Of a stretch of DNA of 19,473 nucleotides, positions 1 to 7,600 are shown one piece after another (the stretch's first letter is position 1; each line of letters begins with the position of its first letter). The stretch spans positions 1 through 19,473 of the forward strand of contig CAVFCI010000036.1 in assembly GCA_963620985.1 (NCBI GenBank), read 5' to 3'. The notes under the pieces are model-generated. The model was given only the letters and a program-made list of their open reading frames with translations, did not search any database and was not told the DNA's origin. The position numbers were made by a program, and so were the translations under genes. Source of the stretch: F23-B02 sp963620985 (lineage in GTDB: Bacteria; Bacillota; Clostridia; Oscillospirales; Oscillospiraceae).

Positions 1-96
1 AAACAGCTTGCTGTTCATAACCGCCGCTCTAACAACTTACCCATGAGGCCTCTCCACTGGCTTTCTCCCAACGAGTTCACTGTCCGATATGTTTGA
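1..96 (+). pseudogene. C-terminal end of a possible integrase-type transposase (partial)
   Basis: The frame starting at base 1 stays open for 31 codons and stops with TGA at 94-96, so this is the 3' end of a gene that begins left of the window. The residues include RSNNLPMRPLHWLSPNEF, which resembles the end of DDE integrase-core transposases, where an Asn/Arg-rich stretch precedes a 'LSPxEF'-like ending. The DNA here looks less GC-rich than the genes to the right. The stop codon lies inside a possible terminal inverted repeat, as is common in insertion sequences. Only about 31 residues are visible, so the family (IS3-like or another integrase-core type) cannot be fixed, and I cannot tell whether the element is intact. 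It could also be a chance open frame. Confidence 0.4.
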
Positions 97-106
97 CAAA
101 CCTACA
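90..106 (+). repeat. possible right terminal repeat of an insertion sequence
   Basis: The stretch TGTTTGACAAACCTACA overlaps the stop codon of the left-edge open frame and ends in ACA. Read inward from the other strand it begins TGTAGG, fitting elements with TGT...ACA tips. It contains a small palindrome, GTTTG-A-CAAAC. The matching left end would lie outside the window, so this call rests on position and on the transposase-like frame only. Confidence 0.3.
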
Positions 107-152
107 TTTATTTTGCATCCGAAGATCATCCGGCGGAGCAGGGGAATATAAG

Positions 153-182
153 AAAAAACGGCACGACCGACCGTGCCGTTTT
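153..182 (-). terminator. intrinsic terminator of the leftward operon
   Basis: A perfect 11-bp stem (AAAACGGCACG at 155-165 against CGTGCCGTTTT at 172-182) encloses a 6-base loop. Read leftward it is followed by a run of six T (158-153). It begins 7 bases after the nitroreductase stop codon, so it ends the six-gene leftward transcript. The flanking A and T runs mean it could also stop rightward transcription coming from the left-edge element. Confidence 0.85.
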
Positions 183-189
183 CGCTTGC

Positions 190-708
190 TCAGATATAAA
201 ACACACGTCCGTCGCGGACGGGAGGTGCTGACGGAAGGGAGCCGTCTGCGTAGCCGAGAATGCAGTGGCCGATGCCTATATACTCATCGCCGATGCCCTT
301 TTCGCGCAGTATCTCACGCGCCTCGGGCATCTCAAAGACCTCTCGCGCTCTGTTTATCCAGCATGAGCCGAGGCCTACAGCCGCTGCTGCGTTCAGGAGA
401 TTTCCAAGCACGAGCGAGCCGTCCTCAACGTATGTGGGAACGCTGCGGTCAGCCAGCACGACGATGACCGTGGGAGCGCCGTAAAAGGGGTCGATGTCCT
501 TGCCCATGACCGCGGCGTTGAGCTCGGAGAGCTTTTTTATCGTCTCTTTATCCTGCACGACCAGCAGCACCGTCGGCTGACGGTTCACTGCCGAGGGAGC
601 GGCAAGACCGGCCTTTAGAACGCTCTGAAGCTCGGCATCGCTTATCTGCACGGGCTTGTAGGCTCTCACGCTTCTGCGCTCAAGGAGCATATCCAGTGCC
701 TCAGCCAT
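190..708 (-). CDS. nitroreductase family protein (FMN oxidoreductase)
   Basis: A 172-residue protein of the nitroreductase fold. These are usually homodimeric flavoproteins that bind FMN and use NAD(P)H to reduce nitro, quinone or other acceptors. Near the N-terminus it has LLERRSVRAYKP, the classic FMN-phosphate-binding start of the family. APSAVNRQP (about residues 37-45) and a late LGSCWINRA stretch before a glycine-rich IGIGHCILGYADG end are also typical. The length fits the short one-domain members. I chose the ATG at 708 because the family motif begins only about 10 residues later; a longer frame upstream has low-complexity, Arg-rich sequence and runs over the preceding gene. The start overlaps the stop of that gene by 8 bases (ATGGCTGA), which implies translational coupling. 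The physiological substrate cannot be read from the sequence. Confidence 0.85.
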   Translation of the reverse strand: MAEALDMLLERRSVRAYKPVQISDAELQSVLKAGLAAPSAVNRQPTVLLVVQDKETIKKLSELNAAVMGKDIDPFYGAPTVIVVLADRSVPTYVEDGSLVLGNLLNAAAAVGLGSCWINRAREVFEMPEAREILREKGIGDEYIGIGHCILGYADGSLPSAPPVRDGRVFYI

Positions 709-1099
709 TCTCGTCACCGTCCTCAATGTCGTAAAACTCGGCGTACTCGCCGCCGTTTTTTCCGGCCTCGACCGCGGCCTTTGCCGCCTCAAGCTCCTCG
801 CGCATCGTCTCGATACGCTCGTCCATTGCTCCCAGCTCCTCGAACAGAGGGGCGTAGCGCTCATCGGGATCCTCGCGCATCTGGTCATAGCACAGTCTGC
901 CGATCTCGATAAAGACCTTGTTCTGCTCCTCAAGCTCGCCGTTTATCTGAAGAGTGAGCTTTGCGATGTTGGCGTAGCAGCGCGCTGCGGTGCTGCCCTT
1001 GTCGTAAGCGTCCTTCAGTCCGCCGCTTTCAACGTAGTCCTTCGCCTTTTTGGTCACGCTGTTGAAGGTCCCCTTGATAATGCTTTTGTAATCTGCCAT
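701..1099 (-). CDS. small coiled-coil protein of unknown function
   Basis: A 132-residue, acidic and soluble protein that I do not recognise by name. Residues 1-40 form a mixed, Lys-rich start (MADYKSIIKGTFNSVTKKAK). A Gly/Asp stretch follows, then helical sequence with heptad-like spacing from about residue 50 to 115 (for example ELEEQNKVFIEIGRLCYDQM and MDERIETMREELEAAKAAVE). The tail is acidic (DIEDGDENG). No signal peptide or membrane segment is visible. The layout recalls small clostridial proteins that carry the same kind of helical region with a zinc ribbon, but no Cys pairs of that kind are present here. A Shine-Dalgarno sequence (AAAGGAGC) sits within the last codons of lgt, and the 3' end overlaps the nitroreductase start, so it is co-translated with both neighbours. 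Confidence 0.75.
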   Translation of the reverse strand: MADYKSIIKGTFNSVTKKAKDYVESGGLKDAYDKGSTAARCYANIAKLTLQINGELEEQNKVFIEIGRLCYDQMREDPDERYAPLFEELGAMDERIETMREELEAAKAAVEAGKNGGEYAEFYDIEDGDENG

Positions 1100-1103
1100 G
1101 ATA

Positions 1104-1991
1104 TTAGCTCCTTTCCTGCCCGTCTGCCTCTTCGCTTTGCCTGTTTACGAAAAGCTCGTCGGGCGAATGCTTTTTTCTTGCGTTTATTATAAGGATCACC
1201 GCCGCTGCAAGGGCGCTTACTATTGCCAGCAGCTGCGATACGCGGATATCGCTTGTGCCTATGTAAAGGCTGTCGGTGCGCAGACCCTCGACCCATGCTC
1301 TGCCCAGACCGTACCAGAGGACGTACAGCCATGTGAACTGCCCGTCGTACTTCCTCGCGCCCCTGTGCAGGAGCACACACAGTATGATAAGCCCCGTGAA
1401 GTTCCACAGGCTTTCATACAGAAAGGTAGGGTGAACGTACACCGTCACTCCGTCGGAGGTCGTGAGTCCCATGCGGCAGAAAACGTCCGTTTCCACGCCG
1501 AAGGCCTCGCGGTTTATAAAATTGCCCCAGCGCCCGATGGCCTGACCGATCAGAAGTCCGAACGCGGCCAGATCGCCCAGCGCAAGCACGGGTATCTTTT
1601 TCCGCTTGCAGACCAGTATGCCGGTTATAACGCCCGCGATTATGCCGCCGTAGATGGCAAGCCCGCCGTCGCGCACGGCGAATATCTCCGAGGGGTTCGC
1701 GGCGAAATAATCGAGCTTGAACAGACCGTAGTACAGTCTCGCGCCGATTATGCAGCTCGGGATCAGCCATATCACGAAGTCGAAAAGATCGTCGGAGCTC
1801 AGCCCGAACCTTGCCGCCAGCCTTGCGCAGAACAGAGCGGCAAGAATGAAGCCTGCGGCGATTATCGCGCCGTAGAAGTATATCTCGAAGCCGAAAACGC
1901 TGAAGCTGTAGGGCGGGTCGATGCTCCAGTCCCCAAGCAGGGGAAAGCTTATCGCTGCGTCGCGCAGCATTGTTGCAGTGAGAAAATTCAT
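1104..1991 (-). CDS. lgt: prolipoprotein diacylglyceryl transferase
   Basis: Lgt (295 residues) moves a diacylglyceryl group from phosphatidylglycerol to the lipobox cysteine of prolipoproteins in the cytoplasmic membrane, the first step of lipoprotein maturation. The signature GRWGNFINREAFG is at residues 153-165 and includes Arg154 and Asn157, which match the essential Arg143 and Asn146 of the E. coli enzyme. HPTFLYES follows at 187-194, and Arg238 in VEGLRTDSL fits the second essential arginine (Arg239). Several hydrophobic segments span about 35-60, 70-95, 110-128, 135-152, 195-212 and 252-272. The HGG motif of E. coli (His103) reads IYGG here, with Tyr114 in place of His. It starts 7 bases after the stop of the M16 gene and ends 4 bases before the next start, so it is an internal operon gene. 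Confidence 0.95.
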   Translation of the reverse strand: MNFLTATMLRDAAISFPLLGDWSIDPPYSFSVFGFEIYFYGAIIAAGFILAALFCARLAARFGLSSDDLFDFVIWLIPSCIIGARLYYGLFKLDYFAANPSEIFAVRDGGLAIYGGIIAGVITGILVCKRKKIPVLALGDLAAFGLLIGQAIGRWGNFINREAFGVETDVFCRMGLTTSDGVTVYVHPTFLYESLWNFTGLIILCVLLHRGARKYDGQFTWLYVLWYGLGRAWVEGLRTDSLYIGTSDIRVSQLLAIVSALAAAVILIINARKKHSPDELFVNRQSEEADGQERS

Positions 1992-1998
1992 AGGTATA

Positions 1999-3276
1999 TC
2001 ACGCCTTTACGGGGTTGATGACGCTCATTGCGAGCCTGTCGGGAGTCATGAAGGTCTTCAAAAAGTCCTCGCACTCGGCTTTGGTGACGCTCTTGAGCGC
2101 TTCGTATGCGTCCAATGCGCAGTAGCCGCCGAAAATGCCGTCAACAAGGGAGAGGCACAGACTGTCAAAGCTTTCAAGCCCGCGCAGACGCGAGCCGAAG
2201 GAGGCGCGCCTTGCGGCCTCAAAGGCAGCCTCGTCAAGACCGCTCCCGAACACGCGGGCAAGCTCCGCATTGAGCTCTGCGAGCACCCTTTGGGGCTCGG
2301 CGCTCTCACCGCCGAGCATGATCGTCGCGGTGCCCGCGCTGTAATCGGTCTGATAGTCGTAGTCGCGGTTGAGCATGCCCCCGGAATACAGTCGGCTGTA
2401 AAACTCTGCCGACGTTCCGAACACCGTGCGCAGCGCAAGCTGAGCGACTATCTTCTGGCGCAGCAGCCTTTCGCCGCCGGATGCCGGAGTGACCCTCGCG
2501 CCGATGAGAAACTGCGGCGCGGAAACCTCCATGAGCTCCTCGTTATAGCTTTTTGAAGGCAGCTCCGCCTCCGGCTGTCCCATATCAGCCCGAGGGATCT
2601 CGGCTCTTTCGTGCGGCAGCAGCTCGGAGGCAAGCCCGAATATCCTTTCGGGATCGCAGTCGCCTGCAACGCACAGCGCCATGTTCGACGGCGCGTAAAA
2701 GACCCTGTGGCAGTTATACAGCGTCTCGGCGCTGATCTCCGCGATGCTCTCTATGCTGCCTGCCACCTGATCGCGGATGGGATGATGCTCATACAGCATG
2801 CGCATGAGCCGGTTATACACGACATAGCCGGGATTATCCTCGACCATGCATATCTCCTGACCGATGATGCCCTGCTCCTTATCCACAGTCTCCTGCGTGA
2901 AATAGGGAGTGGATACGAATCTGAGCAACATGCGCAGGTTTTCCTCAAGGCCGGAGGTGCAGTCGAAAAAGTAGGCTGTCATGCCGCTTGAGGTAAAGGC
3001 GTTCGGCTGCGCTCCGTTTGCCGACAGCACGCTCAGCGCATTGTCGCCGTCGGGCATGTCAAACATCTTGTGCTCCAGAAAATGCGCGACTCCGGCGGGC
3101 GTGTCGTGCATTCTGCCGCCGAGGGAAAAGCGCCTGTGCGCACCGCCGTAATTTGCCGCGAAAACGGCATAGGAGAGCCGGAAGCCGGGCTTTGTGACGA
3201 CATTCACCGTAAGTCCGTTTTTAAGCTGACCGGAGTACAGCTCCTCGCCGATCCTATCATATCTTTTATGCTTCAT
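1999..3276 (-). CDS. ymfH: M16 family zinc metallopeptidase, YmfH-like
   Basis: A 425-residue M16 (pitrilysin/processing-peptidase fold) protein. The inverted zinc motif HFLEH is at residues 65-69. Glu141 in KEQGIIGQEI is the expected third ligand, with Glu134 seven residues earlier as in pitrilysin, so the active site looks complete. The second, non-catalytic M16 domain fills the C-terminal half. The protein pairs with the inactive M16 partner encoded just upstream, whose end it overlaps by 11 bases. Such active/inactive pairs act as heterodimers in M16B enzymes. Bacillota homologues (called YmfH or YfmH in databases) are linked to the 5-aminopentanol modification of elongation factor P in Bacillus subtilis. 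Related pairs such as AlbE/AlbF process peptides, so a peptide-processing role is a fair alternative. No signal peptide is visible, which suggests action in the cytosol. Confidence 0.88.
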   Translation of the reverse strand: MKHKRYDRIGEELYSGQLKNGLTVNVVTKPGFRLSYAVFAANYGGAHRRFSLGGRMHDTPAGVAHFLEHKMFDMPDGDNALSVLSANGAQPNAFTSSGMTAYFFDCTSGLEENLRMLLRFVSTPYFTQETVDKEQGIIGQEICMVEDNPGYVVYNRLMRMLYEHHPIRDQVAGSIESIAEISAETLYNCHRVFYAPSNMALCVAGDCDPERIFGLASELLPHERAEIPRADMGQPEAELPSKSYNEELMEVSAPQFLIGARVTPASGGERLLRQKIVAQLALRTVFGTSAEFYSRLYSGGMLNRDYDYQTDYSAGTATIMLGGESAEPQRVLAELNAELARVFGSGLDEAAFEAARRASFGSRLRGLESFDSLCLSLVDGIFGGYCALDAYEALKSVTKAECEDFLKTFMTPDRLAMSVINPVKA

Positions 3277-4564
3277 CCTCGCCCTCCTGTCCGCCTCCGC
3301 GCAGGCAATACACAGCGTCGGGCACTACGCTGCTTGCGATATCGACGACCGCGCCGAGCTCGACGCATTCGACCGCCGCCGCAAGCTCCTCGGGCTCAAG
3401 CTCCAGACCGTCGATGATGTTTGAAAGATAAAAGCCCTCAAGACTGTACTGCGAATCCGATATCGCGCGAAGCTCGGAGGCAACGCTCCTTCTTGCAGCC
3501 TCCAGCTCGCTGTCGCTAACCTCGCCGCGGCGTATCGCCTCAAGCTGGGCGCTTATCTCCGCCCTTGCCGCGTCAAATTTGTCGAAATCTACGCCGGAGG
3601 AGACTATCAGCAGCCCCTTGTGCAGATCAATGAGCGAGCTTGCGTAGTAGCACAGCGAGAGCCTTTCGCGCACGTTCATGAAAAGCTTCGAGGTCACGCA
3701 GCCGCCGAACAGTGCGTTGAACACATGCAGCGCCGCGATATCGGGATCGTCCATGCAGTCGCCGAGGCGGTAGCCCATGACGAGCTTGCCCTGTGTGACG
3801 GCGAGCTCATCGGAAAATTCGCGCACGCCCTCCTCGACGGAGTTCATGCGGATATCTGTTCCTATATCGTAGTTTATCTCGCCGCGGGGCATACCGCTGA
3901 GCGCGTCCGACAGCCTGCCGGCCACCGTATCCGCGCCGAGGCTCCCGCAGTAGAATATCTCGACAGGTGAGCTCATTATGAGACTGCGGTAGTGCTTTGT
4001 GAGCTTCTGATAATATATACTCTCCGCCGTATCCTCCGTGCCGAGGCGCGAGACGGCGAAGTCCTCATAGCAGCACATCTGCTCTGTAAGCCGCTGGAGC
4101 GCCCACGAGCGCTTGTCGTTTAACCTGCTCCTTATGCTGTCAAGCAGCTTTTCCTTCTCGCTTTCGACATAGTCGGGCAGCAGAAGCCCGCCCTTCGTGC
4201 AGGGCGTGAGAAGTATCTCGCCGCAGAGCTCCGCGACGCTTTCAAAAACTCCGCTGCCGTCGGGCAGATATTTGTCGTCTGCAAAGCTCGCCAGAAAGCC
4301 GATGCACTGTATCTCGCCGAGCTTGCGCACGACAGGCTCGATATAGCTGCCGTAAAGCCCGTCAAGCTCGAAAGCAAGCGAGCGCATATCCGTGTGATAT
4401 CTGCTGCCGCGCCGCAGAACATATGGGATGAGCGCGTTCTGCGCAGCTGTGTCGCGGTCAAGCTGAGTGAGCAGATTGATGCTCAGACAGCCGGTCTTGA
4501 ATTTGTCGCTTTCGAGCGCTGTAAGCCATACGCCCGGGAGTATCTCCCGTCTGACGGTCTCCAT
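3266..4564 (-). CDS. ymfF: inactive M16 family peptidase partner, YmfF-like
   Basis: A 432-residue M16-fold protein whose zinc motif is lost: where HxxEH should stand (about residues 48-52, in LIPYVLRRGS) it reads YVLRR. The rest of the fold is recognisable, including HVFNALFGGCVTSKLFMNVR, typical of the second M16 domain, and a late run of short helices rich in Glu and Ala. It probably forms the non-catalytic half of a heterodimer with the downstream YmfH-like protein, and the 11-base gene overlap supports equal production. I chose the ATG at 4564 because an excellent Shine-Dalgarno (AAGGAGGT) lies just upstream; an in-frame ATG 25 codons earlier lacks one. The 46-base gap before it holds a candidate promoter, so this gene may be expressed apart from the glucan synthase. 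Confidence 0.85.
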   Translation of the reverse strand: METVRREILPGVWLTALESDKFKTGCLSINLLTQLDRDTAAQNALIPYVLRRGSRYHTDMRSLAFELDGLYGSYIEPVVRKLGEIQCIGFLASFADDKYLPDGSGVFESVAELCGEILLTPCTKGGLLLPDYVESEKEKLLDSIRSRLNDKRSWALQRLTEQMCCYEDFAVSRLGTEDTAESIYYQKLTKHYRSLIMSSPVEIFYCGSLGADTVAGRLSDALSGMPRGEINYDIGTDIRMNSVEEGVREFSDELAVTQGKLVMGYRLGDCMDDPDIAALHVFNALFGGCVTSKLFMNVRERLSLCYYASSLIDLHKGLLIVSSGVDFDKFDAARAEISAQLEAIRRGEVSDSELEAARRSVASELRAISDSQYSLEGFYLSNIIDGLELEPEELAAAVECVELGAVVDIASSVVPDAVYCLRGGGQEGEDEA

Positions 4565-4585
4565 GGCATGACCTCCTTCGGATTT

Positions 4586-4614
4586 ATAATAAATCAGTAT
4601 AACACACTTTTCAG
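4586..4614 (-). promoter_or_regulatory. candidate internal promoter for ymfF-ymfH-lgt
   Basis: Read leftward, CTGAAA (4614-4609, 4 of 6 to the -35 consensus) is followed after exactly 17 bases by TATTAT (4591-4586, 5 of 6 to the -10). The stretch is strongly AT-rich against its surroundings and overlaps the last codon of the glucan synthase gene. It would start transcription about 15-20 bases before the ymfF start codon. Support is compositional only. Confidence 0.35.
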
Positions 4615-7600
4615 ATATATGGTATACCTTTTCCGTCATAAATTGCGCCGTCGAGCAGTATTCCGCCGTGGCCTATCACGATATCGTGCGCTTTTCCGCT
4701 TCTTGTCACGAGCCTTACGCGGCAGTCGGGGAAATCATCCGGCAGGCAGGGGCGGATATATATCAGGCCGCGCCACGGCCTGAGGCCGAGAAGCTCCTCG
4801 GTGAAAACGCGGAAATACCAGCCGGAGGAGCCGGTGTACCACGTCCATCCGGCCTCGCCGAGGTGCCCGGGGCAGCTGTAGACATCGGCGGGTAGGACAA
4901 AGGGCTCTGCCATATAGCGCTGCGCCTCGTGCTCCTCTGGCAGGATGCAGCGCAGTATATCCCAGCCGTCGTTTGCCCTGCCGCGCTTAAAGCAGGCAAG
5001 CGCGAGCCAGATCGCCGCGTGAGTGTACTGCCCGCCGTTCTCCCTGAAGCCGGGGCCGTAGCTGCGGATATAGCCCGGGTCGCGCCCGCTGCCGGAAAAC
5101 GGCGGGTCAAAGAGCCGGACGAGCCCGTTTTCGCGGTCGAACAGCTCCTCCAGCGCACTGTCGAGCGCACGCTCGGCCTTGGAATTTGCAGTTTCCGCGC
5201 AGAAGCAGGCCCAGCTCTGCGCGATCGAGTCTATGCGGCAGCACTCGCTCTGTGCGGCTCCGATCTCCTCGCCGTCGGGCCAGTAGCCGCGCAGATACCA
5301 TTTGCCGTTCCACGCTCTGTCGGCGGCTCTGCCCGCCTCTGCGGCAAGGACACGGTAGCTGTCCGCGTCGGAGCAGCCGAGCTCTGCGAGAAGCTCGGCA
5401 AAGCGTCTTACGCAGCAGGAGAAAAACAGGCTCAGCCACACGCTCTCGCCGAAAATGCCGTTCATGCCGTCATTCCAGTCGCCGCTGCCGAAGCGCAGCA
5501 GCCCGTGACTGCCCGTGCCGCGGCTCACGCAGCAGTCGATCGCGCGTCGGGCATGGCAGAGCACACTCTCCGAGCAGTCGGCTCTCAGAGGCGTTTCGTA
5601 GCGGTCGGTCTCGGCGGCATCGAGAGGTTTTGAGTTTACATAATATTCGAGCCTGCCGCATATGGCCGTGTCGCCAGTCTTTTCGACATATTCGCACAGC
5701 GCCCAGACGAGCCAGAGCAGATCGTCCGAGCAGCGTGTGCGCACGCCCTTGTCCGCGCCGCCGATGCCGTGCCACCAGTGCATCACATCGCCCTCAAGAT
5801 ACTGATGGCGGCAGCAGGCCAGCAGCTGCCGCTGCGCAAGCCCGGGGTCTAAAAGGATGAGGTTCACCGTGTCCTGAAGCTGATCGCGGAAGCCGAACGC
5901 GCCGCCGCTCTGGTACACCGAGCACCTGCCCATTATGCGGCAGGCAAGCGTTTGATACACCGCCCAGCCGCTCATATAGCGACCGGCGCTGCCGCAGCCC
6001 GTGACGCTTACACGGCGGCACAGACCCGCCCAGTGCGCCTTTGTTTTTTCGAGCGCCGCAAACGCCTCATCAGGTCTACATAATTTAAATAATGCATCCT
6101 CGCCCGCGCAGCCGCAGACAAGAACTGTCACATTGCGCGCCTCGTACTGCGCGGCAAACACAGGCCAGCCGAGCTCGGCTCTGCGCCCGTCAAATTCGCC
6201 GTGCATCCATGATAAACCGTCGCAGGTCCAGCCGAGCGGCGGCTTGGAGCAGACGGCACGAAGGCGCAGCTCGCGCAGCGGCGAGCGCGTGCTTGAGGCA
6301 GTGAACGCTGAGTTTACATAATCACATGATACGGCGGGGCGGTCATTATCGCTGTCCGACAGCAGCAGCTCGCATTTCCAGTCGAGTCTGCCGTCTGCCT
6401 CACCGAAAAATTCAATGATGAAAACTCTTGCGTCCGTGTCCGGCGGAACGAAGGCCGTGCAGCGCGAGGCGCAGCCGCCGAAGCTTTTTTCCCAGACGGC
6501 AAAGCCGAGGCCGAGCGTCACGCGGCACTGTGCGCCATCCTCACCGGCAAAGAGGCTCCATCGCTTCGAGCCGCTTACATATTCAAGGCTCTCCGCACCG
6601 TCAATGGCCAGAGGATCGTTCACCCACGGCGTAAGGCGAAGCTCGTGCGCGTTTTTAAGCCACATATTTCCCATGCCGCTGTCGGCGGCGATATAGCCGA
6701 AACTGCCGTTCGTGAGAGGGCAGCTCCAGACGCGCTGAGGGAGAGCACGGTTTACATAAAATATAAAGCTGCCGTCGCTGCCGTATTCGTATCTCGGCGC
6801 CCTTCCGTTTGTGCGCCGCAGCTGCCTTAGCTGCGGCGCAGCGGAAAAGCTGCGCTTTTCGCGCTCTTCACCGACGATGATGGCCGCCGCGCTTTCTATC
6901 AGCTGCCGCTCTCCGGCGGGCAGTATATGCACTCCGGCGTGCGTGCCGATGAGTGCGTCGAGCCCGTAGGAGGCCAGCGTGTCGCGCACCTTGGAGTACA
7001 GCGGCCTGCGGTACTCGCCGCCCTCGTCGGTCAGAAACACCAGATCGGCGTACACGCCGCAGCTTCGCAGAAGGCAGAACTGCTTCGTCACGCTCTCCGC
7101 GTCCATCGCCGAGCCGCAGCATATAATGGGCAGCTCTCCCGAAAGACCACAGCGCCACAGGCTGCTTTTGGGAGGAAACGGCGCTTTCGTGCTTATAAAG
7201 CGCAGATATTGCAGCATATCCATTGCGCTTTCTGTCTCGCGCAGCGTCATGTGCGTGACGCTTGCACAGGCCGAGACCATCGCGCCATACTCCGCAGGAC
7301 CGCTGACCAGCATGTGCTGTGCGCCGCTGTAGGCCTTCTCCGGCGTACCGGCAAGGCACAGGGCAAAGCGGAGCTCAAGCTGCTCTCCGCCCTTGAGCGA
7401 AACGCTCACCGAGGCGGCAACCGACGGATAGGATAAAAAGCCGTCCTCAGCCGAGCCTCCGGCCTTCGCCGCCATGGGCTTATTGCAGGCAAGGCAGAGC
7501 CAGAGCTCCTCCTGCCTGCCGCGCGAAAGCCTGTGCAGCAGCAGGCAGTTTCCGTCGCGCCTTGCCTCGATGCCGAGCCGCCAGTAGGCGGGGTGGTTAA

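Noticed and set aside
1..18. A minus-strand ATG at 18-16 that could start a gene running left out of the window
   Set aside because: Only six codons are visible, there is no Shine-Dalgarno sequence, and the opposite strand has a more convincing partial frame.
93..467. A 124-codon plus-strand frame beginning at the left edge
   Set aside because: It spans the operon terminator and runs antisense to the nitroreductase, with Arg-rich sequence and no domain.
709..933. A 75-residue N-terminal extension of the nitroreductase
   Set aside because: The extension is Arg/Ser-rich, overlaps the upstream gene in another frame, and the nitroreductase family motif starts right after the ATG at 708.
1098..2018. 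A 306-codon plus-strand frame opposite lgt, and similar plus-strand frames at 8448-9371 and 9924-10925 opposite the glucan synthase
   Set aside because: Each is antisense to a well supported gene, with Arg/Ala/Pro-rich sequence and no recognisable domain or ribosome-binding site.
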